36,648 nt of DNA from Lachnospiraceae bacterium (GCA_017441585.1 JAFRWW010000049.1:1-36648); one strand, 5' to 3'; positions 28,476 to 36,648 are shown, counted from the first letter of the stretch. Numbers and translations are program-made. Notes: generated by a model not told the origin, from the sequence alone.

Positions 28476-31400
28476 CTACTTAACTACAACCGTACAATCA
28501 TATGTATGTTTGCCAAGTTTCGCTGTTACAGTAGCCGTTCCGGGTTTAGCTGCCGTCAAAACGCCGCTGGCTGTCACATTTGCAACCTCCGGATTAGATG
28601 ATACCCAACTTTCAGCAACCAATTTAGTTCCCTTGAGCTTAAGGATCTTTACCTTTCCGGTTTTAAGTATCAGCACACTCTTAAGCTTAGGCTGTTCAGC
28701 TTTTACAGTGCAGACAGTTCGTTTTTTCTTTCCATCCAGCTTATACAGCTTGATACTGCCTTTCTTAAACGCTGTAACCATTCCAACAAATTCACCGGTT
28801 GCCTCGTCTACAACGCATTTATAGGTACCGCTCTTACTTGATGTCTGCAGAAGTTTAGGATCGACGCCGGGAACCTTGACCACAACATCGTCTCCGACGA
28901 TCATCTTCTCGCCTTTACTCAATTTAACCACATTCATTAATGTGGTGTTCACGATCTCATAGCCATCCTTAGTACTGGATGAACCGCCATCTTTCTTTGC
29001 GGACGAAGAACTGCTGTCTTTGTCACTGGATGAAGAACTATCATCCTTCTTATCGGAGGAAGAGCTACTGTCTTTATCGCTGGATGAGGAACTATCATCC
29101 TTCTTACCAGAGGAAGAGCTACTGTCCTTTTCGCTGCTGGAACTTGACTTATCCTTTTTAGGTATCACAGTTCCTTCGTTGCGCTTATCACCACAGCGAC
29201 TGCATTCCTCATGCTTTACACCATCTTCATCCTCCGTATTTTCCTTATCAGTCACCCACTGATAATCATGTCCATAGACATTACAGTATGCGTTTACTCT
29301 GATCGCCTGCGTAGTTTCAGCTATCCTACCATCCTCGACATAACTGATCTTAACCTCCTTATCAGCAGGACTGAGTTTCCCTGACGGTATAACGGTATAA
29401 TCTTTAACCGTCTTCTGTGTTCCGTCACTATAAGTAGCACGCACGATCATTCCGGTGTTGTCAAAAGTCTCTCCTTCAGTATAGAACACCTTATCAGGTA
29501 TGCCAACAACCTCTATTTTTGTCACATATATCCGGCTGACTACAATTGAAAACATTGCAGTCTTTGTAACGCCGCCTTCTGAATAGCTTACGGTCACCAG
29601 CTGCGTCCCTTCCGTTTCAGCTTTTTCCTTATCGATGGAAATATCACTTACTTCCCGGCTTGTGTCATCATCATAAAACGCCATTATCTTTAATCCGGAA
29701 AGTTCAATGTCTTCGTTAAGATAATAATCCACCTTATCAGGAAGCTTCATTACTGATATCCGGCTAAGAACCTTTTCTTTTTCCAGCTTAGGGATCACGG
29801 TATTATTATTTCTCTTTTCCCCACATCTGGTGCATTCCTCATGCTTAAGACCGGTCTGTTCCTCTGTAGGCTCACTGTCTGTTACCCAGCGGAAATTGTG
29901 CCCATAAATATCACAATAACTGCTGACCGTTATAGCCTGAGAAGTTTCACAGGTGTGATCACCTTCTGTATAGCTGATCTTGACTGCAGTATCTGACTTC
30001 TTAAGTGCTCCCGACGGTAAAACAGTGTAGTTAGTTACATTTTTTATCAGGCCGTTATTATAAGTCGCACGGATTACCATTCCGCTCTTATTAAAGGTCT
30101 CACCTTCAATATAAGAGGTTTTTGACGGAACATTGATCACCTCGATCTTATCCAGGAATATCGCTTTAACGTTGATCGAAAAACTTGCAGTCTTTGTTAT
30201 CCCGTCCTCAGTGTAGCTGATAGTGACTACCTGAACACCTGCATCTTCAGCCTTGGTTGAAGATGTGATCGTCGGAGTCACTTCCCTGTTCGTATTATCC
30301 TCATAATAGGCCACTACCTTTATGCCTGAGAGCGATATATCCTCTCCGCAATAGTACTCTGTCTTGGCCGGCAAATTTGAAATAGCGATTCTGTTAAGTG
30401 AATGATCCTGAACTTCTCTGGGGATAACGGTATCTTCATTTCTCTTTGCACCGCAACGATCACACTCCTCATGCTTTTTACCATCATGAGTTTCCGTTGC
30501 CTCTTCATCAACTATCCACTTAAAGCTATGACCATAGGTATCACAATAACTTGCGACCGTAATAGGATAAGTGGTATCACACGAATGACCGTTTTCTACA
30601 TATGTCACCTTGATCGAATCATCAGTTGTTTTAAGCATTCCCGAAGGTGAAACAGTATAATTGGTCACATTCTTTGTCGTTCCGTTATTATATGTGGCCT
30701 GAACCACCATTCCACTCTTTGAGAAATAATCCCCCTCTACATAAGCGGTTTTAAGCGGAGCGCCCACAACCGCGATCTTTGTTACGATCACTTCACTAAC
30801 ATTAACATTAAATGTAGCCTGCTTCGTTATCTTACCTTCCGAATAACTTACTGTGATCGTCTGACTTCCAACACTTCCAGCTTTGGTAGGTGTAATGCTT
30901 GTAGGCGTGATCTCCTTACTGGTACCATCTTCATAATAAGCCATGGTTTTCATACCGGAAGTTAAAATTGCATCACCCAGATAATAATTTGTCTTTGTCG
31001 GAAGAGAAGTGATCTCTATTCCTGTCAGATCCGGCAACAGTTTAGGGATCTCCGTACCTTCATTCCGCTTATCCCCACAAACACTACATTCTTCATGCTT
31101 GGCGCCATCTTCATGATCCGTTGCGTCGGTATCAATAACCCAATAGTATTGATGATCCGCAAAGGGAAGGGCAACTGTCTTTGTATTTTTACTGCTTCCA
31201 TATATTGCCGTATAAACGATCGATCCCTGTTTTATACAAGTGGAATCCTCCTGTTTGCTTGTAACCGTCGCCTTTTCAGTTTTAGTATGCCCCTGTGTCG
31301 TACTATCACATCTGTCACAAACCAGATTTACATTACATGTATATCCTGACCCAGACTTGATCCAATTAAATCCGCTGACATTATAATGATGTCCCAGCGC

Positions 31401-34364
31401 AGGTTCATCCGCCAGATCACTGGTCTTTGTATTTCCGCAATCCGGACAGGTCATCAATAAATATCCACCATTAACACAATCTGCTGCTATATGCTTACTG
31501 CCAAATGTACACGCACTCATAACCTTCTTGCCACAAATCCTGCAGACTCTGGAATGAGTAGTTTCACTCTCTGACATATACTCGCCCCAGTCATGTCCGT
31601 TAGCATCACAATAACTCTTTACAGTGATGCTTTGTGTAGCTTCCTTATAAATACTTCCCTCTTTATATTTTATAGTTACCTTTGTATCAGACGTATTCAG
31701 CGATCCGCTTGGTGTGAAAGTATAATCATTAACGATCTTGGTGGATCCATTGTTATATTTTGCTTTTACCACCATACCCGTTTTATCAAAGGTTTCACCC
31801 ACTATATAAGAGATCTTTGTAGGCGCTGTAGTTATGGTAATTCCCGTAATGTCCACACTTTTAATCCTTAATACATATGTAGCAGATCTGGTTCTTCCCG
31901 ATTCGGTATATTCAACAGTAACCGTGTTATCCCCGACAACATCTGAATTAGAACCGGTTATATTTGTCGGATTAACGATCTTACTTGTTCCGTCATTATA
32001 ATACGCCCTGACTTTTAAGCCTGAAGTAGAGACAGAGTCTCCCTTAAAATACTCTGTTGTTATGGGAGGAGACTCTATTATTATTTTATTAAGCATAGTC
32101 TCCACAGGGAACTTATCTATTTCTCCAAGTATTCCCTTATTTAAAAGATCCAAATCATCTGCATCAATATCCTCGTCCCCATCAAGATCTAATGTCCTAA
32201 TCTCCTCCAATGTAGGCTGGTAACCAGAATTATTAATCTTCTGTATTATTGTATTACATGAGGAAAGATCTGCAATTGAGAGCTTCCCATCACCTGTAAT
32301 ATCACCATACAGATATTTATCCTCAGCCAAGACAAACTTGCATGAATCTTCATAGGTTTTACCATTATCCGTAATGGTTGCATATATCGTAACTTCACCC
32401 CAGTTTTTCTTTTCCACATATGCACTTGTATTACCGGTTGAGGTTACGGTTGCAATAGACGGATCACTGGATCTCCATGTTACCTTCTGATTGGTCGCAT
32501 TTGAGGGAATAACCTTGGCTGTAATTGGCTGACCGGCATGCATTCCGTTAATATAATGCTCAACATCATCAATCTTTATACCTGTAACAGGAACAGTCTG
32601 TGTAACTGTAACTGTTTCATGACCTAATAACGGATTTTCTCCACCATTAGTATCCAACGCATATACATATACCGGCACATTACCGCTTCTACTAGTATTG
32701 ATAGTATACTCAAATCCATGTTTTCCAGTTATCCCATACGTCGCATTGACATCTGCTCGTTCTACATTTGTAACACCAAGATTATATCCATCAACATTCG
32801 AAGTATTGCTGTCTCCACCTACATATGCATGTATTTCTACAGATTTTGATGGATCATCGGGATCATAGGCCCAGCCTTTAATAGTGATTGTTTTATTACC
32901 TCCACTTGCAGTTTCCAAGTTTCCTACAGGTTCACTATTGTCCTTAATATACACACTTTCTGTAGTAGACCCCCAATATCCCTGTCCTATATTTACCGCT
33001 ACTATATCAACGTTCCTACTACCCGTCTGATTCGTTGAGAAAGTAAAATTAAAGCCATGATTACCCTCCAGACCAAATGCATCATTCACATCGGCTCTAT
33101 ATATATTCGTTTCTCCAAGTCCATAACCTACGCCATCAATCCATGCCTCTATTGAAACTGGAGCAGTTTTATCATCAGGATCATAGGCCCAGCCCGAAAT
33201 TGACACCTGACGTACTCCTCCGGATGCAGAATCAATACAAATCCTTGCACTGTGCTCTGCACTATATTCATCCCGACTTTGAATCATAAGATATGTTGAA
33301 TCAGCAGCCCAATGACCTGGGCCAATATTAACTGCATGTATACTTACCTTAACAGCGCCGGATCTTTCCGTTGACACGGTCTTACTAAATCCATGATTTC
33401 CTGTCAATCCAAATGCATCATTTACATCAGGTCTATACACATCCGTTGTTCCAATAGAATGACCTTCATCATCAACCCATACCTGAACCTCAACAGATGC
33501 CCCTCTATCATCAGGATCAAAAGCCCAACCAGTGACTGTAACTTCCTGTACACCACTTGTAACAGCTTCAACACATATAGCAGCATCATGTTCATCTCCG
33601 CCAGTAGTACCACTATAATTTGGCCTAAAAAAACCTGCTATTACACTTGAACTTGTAGAATACTTACTATCATGTTCTATTACCCGACCACTGCTGCCCG
33701 ACTCTGAGTTACCATCAATAAAACTAATTCTATCTCCTGAAAACTCAGTTACTATACCTATGTGACCAAACCTATCATCTGGATTACTGTTCCAAGAAAA
33801 GCATACAAGATCTCCGGGTTCAGGATCAAAGTCTCCTCTTCCGACTTCAACGCTGTTATAATCTACATCCAACGCGCCAGTATAATAATAATAATAGGTT
33901 CCTCTATCATTATATAAACCCTCTTGTATATAATCCGTAACAAACCCACTTGAACCAATATTTATGCCTAAATCTGAACAAACCCTGTCTACATACCATA
34001 CGCACCAATCAGATGTGAAGCCAAAATCGCTTTTTGTCCAGTTTAAAAACTCTCGTGCATGATCAACAACATCCTCTCCGGAACATGTATAAGACTCTCC
34101 ATTCTTATCCATTTCTTCAATAAACGAATAATCACTTACCTCTTTGTTTTTATCAGTTTCTAATGAGCCTTTCTCTTCAATATCTTCAGATAAAACATCC
34201 TCATCATTACCATCCTCCGCATCAACTGTTTCTACTGCCTCTATCTCTCCTTCTTCCTCAACCACTGCTTCTTCCTCTGAAATTTCCTCGGCATACAGTG
34301 GCATGGAAAGAGAATTAAACAACATCGAAGTCATCACTAAAACTGCCAAAATCTTCTTTTTCAT
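28476..34364 (-). CDS. Giant secreted CHAP-domain protein with dockerin and Ig-like repeats
   Basis: 1962 aa from ATG 34364, chosen because it follows AAAGGGG and opens with a signal peptide (MKKKILAVLV..., cleavage near residue 25). Order: acidic segment (26-90); CHAP cysteine amidase/peptidase (about 95-250) with C121 in SDWCVWYV, H201 in RFGHIGIVTE and N219; three repeats of about 110 aa carrying GWA-DPDD (260-590); a Big_2-like domain (595-680); a type I dockerin-like pair of calcium loops (686-750, GDITGDGKLSIADL and LDLDGDEDIDADDL); Big_3-like pairs alternating with CxxCG motifs; a Ser/Lys/Asp linker; and a C-terminal Big_2-like domain. It probably acts outside the cell on peptidoglycan; anchoring is unknown. 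It appears controlled by the operator at 34483-34500. Confidence 0.85.
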   Translation of the reverse strand: MKKKILAVLVMTSMLFNSLSMPLYAEEISEEEAVVEEEGEIEAVETVDAEDGNDEDVLSEDIEEKGSLETDKNKEVSDYSFIEEMDKNGESYTCSGEDVVDHAREFLNWTKSDFGFTSDWCVWYVDRVCSDLGINIGSSGFVTDYIQEGLYNDRGTYYYYYTGALDVDYNSVEVGRGDFDPEPGDLVCFSWNSNPDDRFGHIGIVTEFSGDRISFIDGNSESGSSGRVIEHDSKYSTSSSVIAGFFRPNYSGTTGGDEHDAAICVEAVTSGVQEVTVTGWAFDPDDRGASVEVQVWVDDEGHSIGTTDVYRPDVNDAFGLTGNHGFSKTVSTERSGAVKVSIHAVNIGPGHWAADSTYLMIQSRDEYSAEHSARICIDSASGGVRQVSISGWAYDPDDKTAPVSIEAWIDGVGYGLGETNIYRADVNDAFGLEGNHGFNFTFSTNQTGSRNVDIVAVNIGQGYWGSTTESVYIKDNSEPVGNLETASGGNKTITIKGWAYDPDDPSKSVEIHAYVGGDSNTSNVDGYNLGVTNVERADVNATYGITGKHGFEYTINTSRSGNVPVYVYALDTNGGENPLLGHETVTVTQTVPVTGIKIDDVEHYINGMHAGQPITAKVIPSNATNQKVTWRSSDPSIATVTSTGNTSAYVEKKNWGEVTIYATITDNGKTYEDSCKFVLAEDKYLYGDITGDGKLSIADLSSCNTIIQKINNSGYQPTLEEIRTLDLDGDEDIDADDLDLLNKGILGEIDKFPVETMLNKIIIESPPITTEYFKGDSVSTSGLKVRAYYNDGTSKIVNPTNITGSNSDVVGDNTVTVEYTESGRTRSATYVLRIKSVDITGITITTAPTKISYIVGETFDKTGMVVKAKYNNGSTKIVNDYTFTPSGSLNTSDTKVTIKYKEGSIYKEATQSITVKSYCDANGHDWGEYMSESETTHSRVCRICGKKVMSACTFGSKHIAADCVNGGYLLMTCPDCGNTKTSDLADEPALGHHYNVSGFNWIKSGSGYTCNVNLVCDRCDSTTQGHTKTEKATVTSKQEDSTCIKQGSIVYTAIYGSSKNTKTVALPFADHQYYWVIDTDATDHEDGAKHEECSVCGDKRNEGTEIPKLLPDLTGIEITSLPTKTNYYLGDAILTSGMKTMAYYEDGTSKEITPTSITPTKAGSVGSQTITVSYSEGKITKQATFNVNVSEVIVTKIAVVGAPLKTAYVEGDYFSKSGMVVQATYNNGTTKNVTNYTVSPSGMLKTTDDSIKVTYVENGHSCDTTYPITVASYCDTYGHSFKWIVDEEATETHDGKKHEECDRCGAKRNEDTVIPREVQDHSLNRIAISNLPAKTEYYCGEDISLSGIKVVAYYEDNTNREVTPTITSSTKAEDAGVQVVTISYTEDGITKTASFSINVKAIFLDKIEVINVPSKTSYIEGETFNKSGMVIRATYNNGLIKNVTNYTVLPSGALKKSDTAVKISYTEGDHTCETSQAITVSSYCDIYGHNFRWVTDSEPTEEQTGLKHEECTRCGEKRNNNTVIPKLEKEKVLSRISVMKLPDKVDYYLNEDIELSGLKIMAFYDDDTSREVSDISIDKEKAETEGTQLVTVSYSEGGVTKTAMFSIVVSRIYVTKIEVVGIPDKVFYTEGETFDNTGMIVRATYSDGTQKTVKDYTVIPSGKLSPADKEVKISYVEDGRIAETTQAIRVNAYCNVYGHDYQWVTDKENTEDEDGVKHEECSRCGDKRNEGTVIPKKDKSSSSSEKDSSSSSGKKDDSSSSSDKDSSSSSDKKDDSSSSSDKDSSSSSAKKDGGSSSTKDGYEIVNTTLMNVVKLSKGEKMIVGDDVVVKVPGVDPKLLQTSSKSGTYKCVVDEATGEFVGMVTAFKKGSIKLYKLDGKKKRTVCTVKAEQPKLKSVLILKTGKVKILKLKGTKLVAESWVSSNPEVANVTASGVLTAAKPGTATVTAKLGKHTYDCTVVVK
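28975..29155 (-). repeat. Low-complexity Ser/Asp/Lys-coding repeat
   Basis: In-frame repeats encode blocks of five serines separated by DK, KKD or KKDD. They form a flexible charged linker between the Ig-like array and the C-terminal domain. Near-identical units of about 30 to 60 bp suggest expansion by slippage or recombination. Confidence 0.75.
29160..31038 (-). repeat. Three tandem modules of about 625 bp
   Basis: Boundaries near 31038, 30415, 29790 and 29160 mark three homologous modules of about 208 residues. Each has two Big_3-like Ig domains (patterns SLPTKTNYYLGD and GAPLKTAYVEGDYFSKSGM) followed by a segment with H-EEC-CG-KRN--T-IP. A fourth, diverged module precedes them (about 31040-32080), with extra CxxC pairs that resemble a zinc-ribbon. 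Confidence 0.75.
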
Positions 34365-34468
34365 ACTTACCCCTTTCCTGCTTTGCAAAATCACATCTGC
34401 ATACACATCCATCTTATTGCGACTAATAATCTGTATAAAATAGCCGCCACATTTTATGACTAAATGTT

Positions 34469-34497
34469 ATTATATCATAAAATTAGTGATATATCAC
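34469..34497 (-). promoter_or_regulatory. Promoter of the CHAP/dockerin gene
   Basis: On the minus strand a perfect TATAAT (34474-34469) with, 17 nt upstream, a poor -35 GTGATA (34497-34492). That -35 lies inside the 18-bp palindrome, so a bound regulator would block it or, as an activator, replace its function. Confidence 0.5.
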
Positions 34498-34500
34498 TAA
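34483..34500. promoter_or_regulatory. 18-bp perfect palindromic operator
   Basis: TTAGTGATATATCACTAA is a perfect inverted repeat without spacer. It covers the -35 of the minus-strand CHAP/dockerin promoter and ends 5 nt before the -35 of the plus-strand regulator promoter. The adjacent XRE regulator (34585-34827) is the obvious candidate ligand; that is inference from position. Confidence 0.7.
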
Positions 34501-34505
34501 CATTA

Positions 34506-34534
34506 TTGCCAAAAATAGTGTATCTGTTTATTAG
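34506..34534 (+). promoter_or_regulatory. Promoter of the small XRE regulator
   Basis: TTGCCA (34506-34511), 17-nt spacer, TATTAG (34529-34534). About 45 nt of leader precede the ATG at 34585. It is divergent from the CHAP/dockerin promoter. Confidence 0.55.
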
Positions 34535-34584
34535 AAATTCACAAAAACTGGAGGGGATAAAAAATTATAAATCGGGAGAATTAC

Positions 34585-34827
34585 ATGACCACAGTAGAGC
34601 AGATCAGGAAGCGGATTCACGAATTGTGCGAAGAAAGAAGCATCACACCAAATGCTTTGAGTTACATTTCGGGGGTGCCTCAGGCTACCATAAAAAGTAT
34701 TCTAAATAATGAAAGTAAAAATCCCGGTGTGGTCACGATCAAAAAACTATGCGACGGTTTTGGCATCACCCTTGGTGAATTCTTCTCCACATCCGAGTTT
34801 GATAATCTGGATCAGGAATTGAAATAG
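34585..34827 (+). CDS. Small XRE-family transcriptional regulator
   Basis: An 80-aa protein that is almost entirely one Cro/CI-type helix-turn-helix domain. The helices are VEQIRKRIHELCEERS, then PNALSYISGV, then the recognition helix PQATIKSILNNES, and finally VTIKKLCDGFGITLGEFF. There is no ligand-binding domain. GGGAG lies 6 nt before the ATG. It is divergent from the CHAP/dockerin gene across a perfect palindrome, the classical arrangement of a regulator that controls itself and its neighbour. Confidence 0.88.
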   Translation: MTTVEQIRKRIHELCEERSITPNALSYISGVPQATIKSILNNESKNPGVVTIKKLCDGFGITLGEFFSTSEFDNLDQELK

Positions 34828-34850
34828 ATATTTCCTCATACAGATTTATA

Positions 34851-35390
34851 TTAACCGATACACTGACCTGTAAAATCGAATCTATCCTGTGTAAATCTGC
34901 CGGCTCTTTTGCAAACTCCGATTTCTATCTTAAGCCGCTTTTCTACCACTGATAACACTTCATCCGCTGTCAAATCCGTCAAGGCATCACACCCCAGGCT
35001 GACCACCCCATTCTCACTAATATTTCCTTTTTCAGGGCGGATCATCATATCCTGATATCCATGCAGATCTAACATCTCATCTATCTCACAACTGTCAAGC
35101 CATAATTTTTCCCGGCATCTTTTCAAAACTGACACCGGAACCTTTGATCCGGTCAGTTTAAGCATCAACAGATCCACATACATAATGATTGCACCGGTCT
35201 CATCATAAATCCCTTCTATTTCAAAGGGAATATATTCTGGCAATGCCTTCGCCAACATAAGGCTGATCAGGTATTCCAGTTTTTGTGATACATCCCCATT
35301 TATATCGCCTTTCACTTTAAGCGCATATATCCGCTCATGCCATTTTTGTAGTTTTTCTTCGAAATAATCTTTTCTTTTATTCAGGTTCAT
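34851..35390 (-). CDS. Protein of unknown function, 179 aa
   Basis: Soluble, mostly helical, with no signal peptide or membrane segment. The N-terminal third is basic and helical (MNLNKRKDYFEEKLQKWHER). The middle (PFEIEGIYDETGAIIMYVDLLMLKLTG) is alternating hydrophobic, and a C-terminal part contains LTADEVLSVVEKRLKIEIG. I recognise no family. GAGGTG lies 5 nt before the ATG, supporting the start. It converges with the small XRE gene, only 23 bp between stops, with no terminator visible there. A terminator-like hairpin lies in its leader (35449-35476). Confidence 0.6.
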   Translation of the reverse strand: MNLNKRKDYFEEKLQKWHERIYALKVKGDINGDVSQKLEYLISLMLAKALPEYIPFEIEGIYDETGAIIMYVDLLMLKLTGSKVPVSVLKRCREKLWLDSCEIDEMLDLHGYQDMMIRPEKGNISENGVVSLGCDALTDLTADEVLSVVEKRLKIEIGVCKRAGRFTQDRFDFTGQCIG

Positions 35391-35428
35391 CGTTACACCT
35401 CAGAATAATCGCTGAAAATATATTACTC

Positions 35429-35476
35429 TGAGAAAAAAAATTAAAAAAGTAGCCGTTTAGTATACTAATCGGCTAC
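35429..35476 (-). terminator. Terminator-like hairpin containing palindrome TTAGTATACTAA
   Basis: Stem GTAGCCG (35449-35455) with CGGCTAC (35470-35476), continued across a T-T mismatch by the self-complementary TTAGTATACTAA (35457-35468). Downstream on the minus strand is a long T-rich tract (35429-35448), so this is a strong minus-strand terminator. On the plus strand CTTTTAC gives only a weak one. No minus-strand gene is known to its right except a possible fragment, and the next minus-strand gene starts at 35390, so attenuation of that gene is possible. Confidence 0.6.
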
Positions 35477-35607
35477 CTTTTACATAATTAGAAAATTATA
35501 CTTCTTTTTTATTGCAATAACTCTCAAAACATAGTATACTTTGCTCACTCTTCTTAAGAAGTACATGACGGAGTCTCATTTCGCCGTCATAGATTCCATA
35601 ACTAAAT

Positions 35608-35773
35608 TTATGATGCTTCGATCAGCCTGTCATTTCTTATGATCCGGTTGCATTGAACCCCTGGGCGTTTATGCTCTTTTTTATCATAGAAGCGAAATAA
35701 TACTGCAGGATTAATGTAATCATTTAAAGTGGACTGATCAATCAATGTACGGTTTGACAAATATAGGAGGTCT
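35608..35773 (-). pseudogene. Possible remnant of a coding sequence
   Basis: A minus-strand frame is open for about 53 codons from 35773 to the TAA at 35608. It has protein-like content (NDYINPAVLFRFYDKKEHKR, then NRIIRNDRLIEAS). There is no ATG or ribosome binding site. It may be the tail of a lost gene or chance. The rest of the gap 35391-35774 holds the terminator-like hairpin, a 12-bp palindrome CTTCTTAAGAAG (35550-35561) and a small ATGACGG/CCGTCAT hairpin (35565-35590); nothing else is evident. Confidence 0.25.
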
Positions 35774-35774
35774 T

Positions 35775-36515
35775 ATGCTTAACAATCAAATTTCAAAGGA
35801 TTATGAGAATTTGACACTATCAAACAATTTTATCTTTATGAAGGTAATGCAGGATAAAAGACTCTGTATCCGACTTTTAGAAATCATCCTGAATAAGAAG
35901 ATCCGCGATATCAAATACCAGACACAAAAAGAATTCGAAACTGCACCGGATTCCAAAGGCATACGCCTCGACGTATATGTCGAGGGATCATCAGAAGTAT
36001 ATGATCTGGAAATGCAGTCATTGGACACAAATGATCTGAAAAAAAGGAGCCGTTATTATCAAGGTAAAATGGACGTTGTTTTCCTTGAAAAAGGGACTGA
36101 CGTAACTTATAATGACCTTAAAGACTCATACATCATCTTCATATGCACCTTTGACCTGTTTGAAAAAGGGCGGCACATTTACAGATTCAGGCAGATTTGT
36201 CAGGAAGACAATGATATCATCCTTAATGACGGAACTGAGCGGATATTTCTGAATCCTCACTCCGAACTGGACGATATCGACGAAAAGCTTAGTTCTTTCC
36301 TTAAATATCTGATAGATGAACACCCGAGGGATGATTTTACTGAAAGTCTTGATAAAAGTGTAAAGAAAGCACGGAAAAATAAAAAGTGGAGGGACGAATA
36401 TATGACTGTCGAAATGCAGAACAGAATTATAAGAGCCCAGGGTAAAGCTGAGGGTAAAGCTGAAGGTAAAGCTGAGGGGATTGCCGAATTCTCTACTATC
36501 ATTGATCGCTGTTAG
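35775..36515 (+). CDS. Rpn-family PD-(D/E)XK nuclease/transposase-like protein, 3' truncated
   Basis: 246 aa from the ATG at 35775, which follows AGGAGG; the ATG at 35745 lacks one. The Rpn/YhgA-like core shows NNFIFMKVM near the N-terminus and the nuclease motif GIRLDVYV (D66), then YDLEMQ (E79, Q81), the D-ExQ pattern of the family. Such proteins are DNA endonucleases that promote recombination, often in mobile contexts. The C-terminus has the usual GKAEGKAEGKAEG run, then stops abruptly. The last codon and the stop are supplied by what looks like the end of an IS21-like element starting at 36510, so the natural C-terminus is missing. The nuclease core is intact. Confidence 0.8.
   Translation: MLNNQISKDYENLTLSNNFIFMKVMQDKRLCIRLLEIILNKKIRDIKYQTQKEFETAPDSKGIRLDVYVEGSSEVYDLEMQSLDTNDLKKRSRYYQGKMDVVFLEKGTDVTYNDLKDSYIIFICTFDLFEKGRHIYRFRQICQEDNDIILNDGTERIFLNPHSELDDIDEKLSSFLKYLIDEHPRDDFTESLDKSVKKARKNKKWRDEYMTVEMQNRIIRAQGKAEGKAEGKAEGIAEFSTIIDRC
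36441..36476 (+). repeat. 12-bp in-frame tandem repeat (GKAE)
   Basis: Three 12-bp units GGTAAAGCTGAG/A encode GKAE repeats near the C-terminus of the Rpn protein, a typical slippage-prone tail in this family. Confidence 0.85.
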
Positions 36516-36648
36516 AGTCGGGCAGAATCGACCACCCAGAGTCGCGTAGAATTGACCAATTTCAGTCGTTCAGAAATCGCCAATGCAGCGGCCGACTCCT
36601 TTCTTTAAGATTTTGATTTTGCTATCGAAACGGGATCTCCTGCCGAAA
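36510..36648. mobile_element. Terminal region of an IS21-like insertion sequence (partial)
   Basis: A candidate end starting TGTTAGAGTCGG carries three direct repeats of about 24-26 bp: GAGTCGGGCAGAATCGACCA (36515), GAGTCGCGTAGAATTGACCA (36539) and AGTCGTTCAGAAATCGCCAA (36564). A reversed short copy GCCGACTC lies at 36591-36598. Multiple subterminal repeats and a TG end are typical of IS21-family termini, where transposase IstA binds. The transposase genes would lie beyond the right edge. Assignment is by pattern. Confidence 0.55.

Noticed and set aside
34464..34709. 81-codon plus-strand open frame
   Set aside because: It overlaps the operator region and the XRE gene in another frame; the XRE frame has the ribosome binding site and a clear HTH.

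Overview
The window most likely comes from an anaerobic, flagellated Lachnospiraceae (Clostridia) of the Butyrivibrio/Pseudobutyrivibrio/Roseburia type. The evidence is the combination of a clostridial flagellin with FliS, glycogen branching enzyme and phosphorylase, a MetY-type sulfhydrylase, an AMMECR1 fusion, an aconitase-family hydratase, and very large secreted proteins with acidic N-termini, Big_3-like repeats and a dockerin. Genus is inference only. Nearly all genes are on the minus strand. Promoters are mostly of the TTGACA-17-TATAAT type with AGGAGG ribosome binding sites.

Layout. 1-150: an unexplained hairpin-rich stretch. 151-690: a small CpaA/TadV-type prepilin peptidase. 723-5961: a motility block on the minus strand (65-aa protein, 986-aa protein behind a sigma-28-like promoter, flagellin, FliS, strong terminator). 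6182-11261: a two-gene unit with a TPR/degenerate-AAA protein followed by GlgB. 11495-16771: a 1758-aa secreted beta-domain protein whose transcript starts in a terminator-like hairpin. 16979-19327: a LigB-like/AMMECR1 fusion and an RlmI-type methyltransferase. 19452-19523: tRNA-Gln(CTG). 19676-20119: an XRE-type regulator on the plus strand. 20167-22901: metY, a polyprenol-phosphate-type glycosyltransferase and an SCP2-like protein, closely spaced. 23074-25383: an aconitase-family hydratase. 25596-28082: GlgP. 28476-34364: a 1962-aa secreted CHAP/dockerin/Ig-repeat protein. 34585-34827: a small divergent XRE regulator. 34851-35390: an unknown protein. 35775-36515: an Rpn-family nuclease cut off by the end of an IS21-like element that runs off the right edge.

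How parts fit. GlgB and GlgP provide glycogen branching and phosphorolysis, but sit in separate units. The motility block pairs a filament protein with its chaperone and with two proteins not recognised with certainty; one has a FliK-like C-terminal region. The clearest regulatory logic is at 34365-34585: a perfect 18-bp palindrome covers the -35 region of the CHAP/dockerin gene and lies just upstream of the regulator's own promoter. A dispersed family of palindromic intergenic repeats recurs at three sites (2499-2646, 25446-25546, 28294-28354).

Limits: family assignments come from reading motifs, not from database searches. Promoters and terminators are by inspection.
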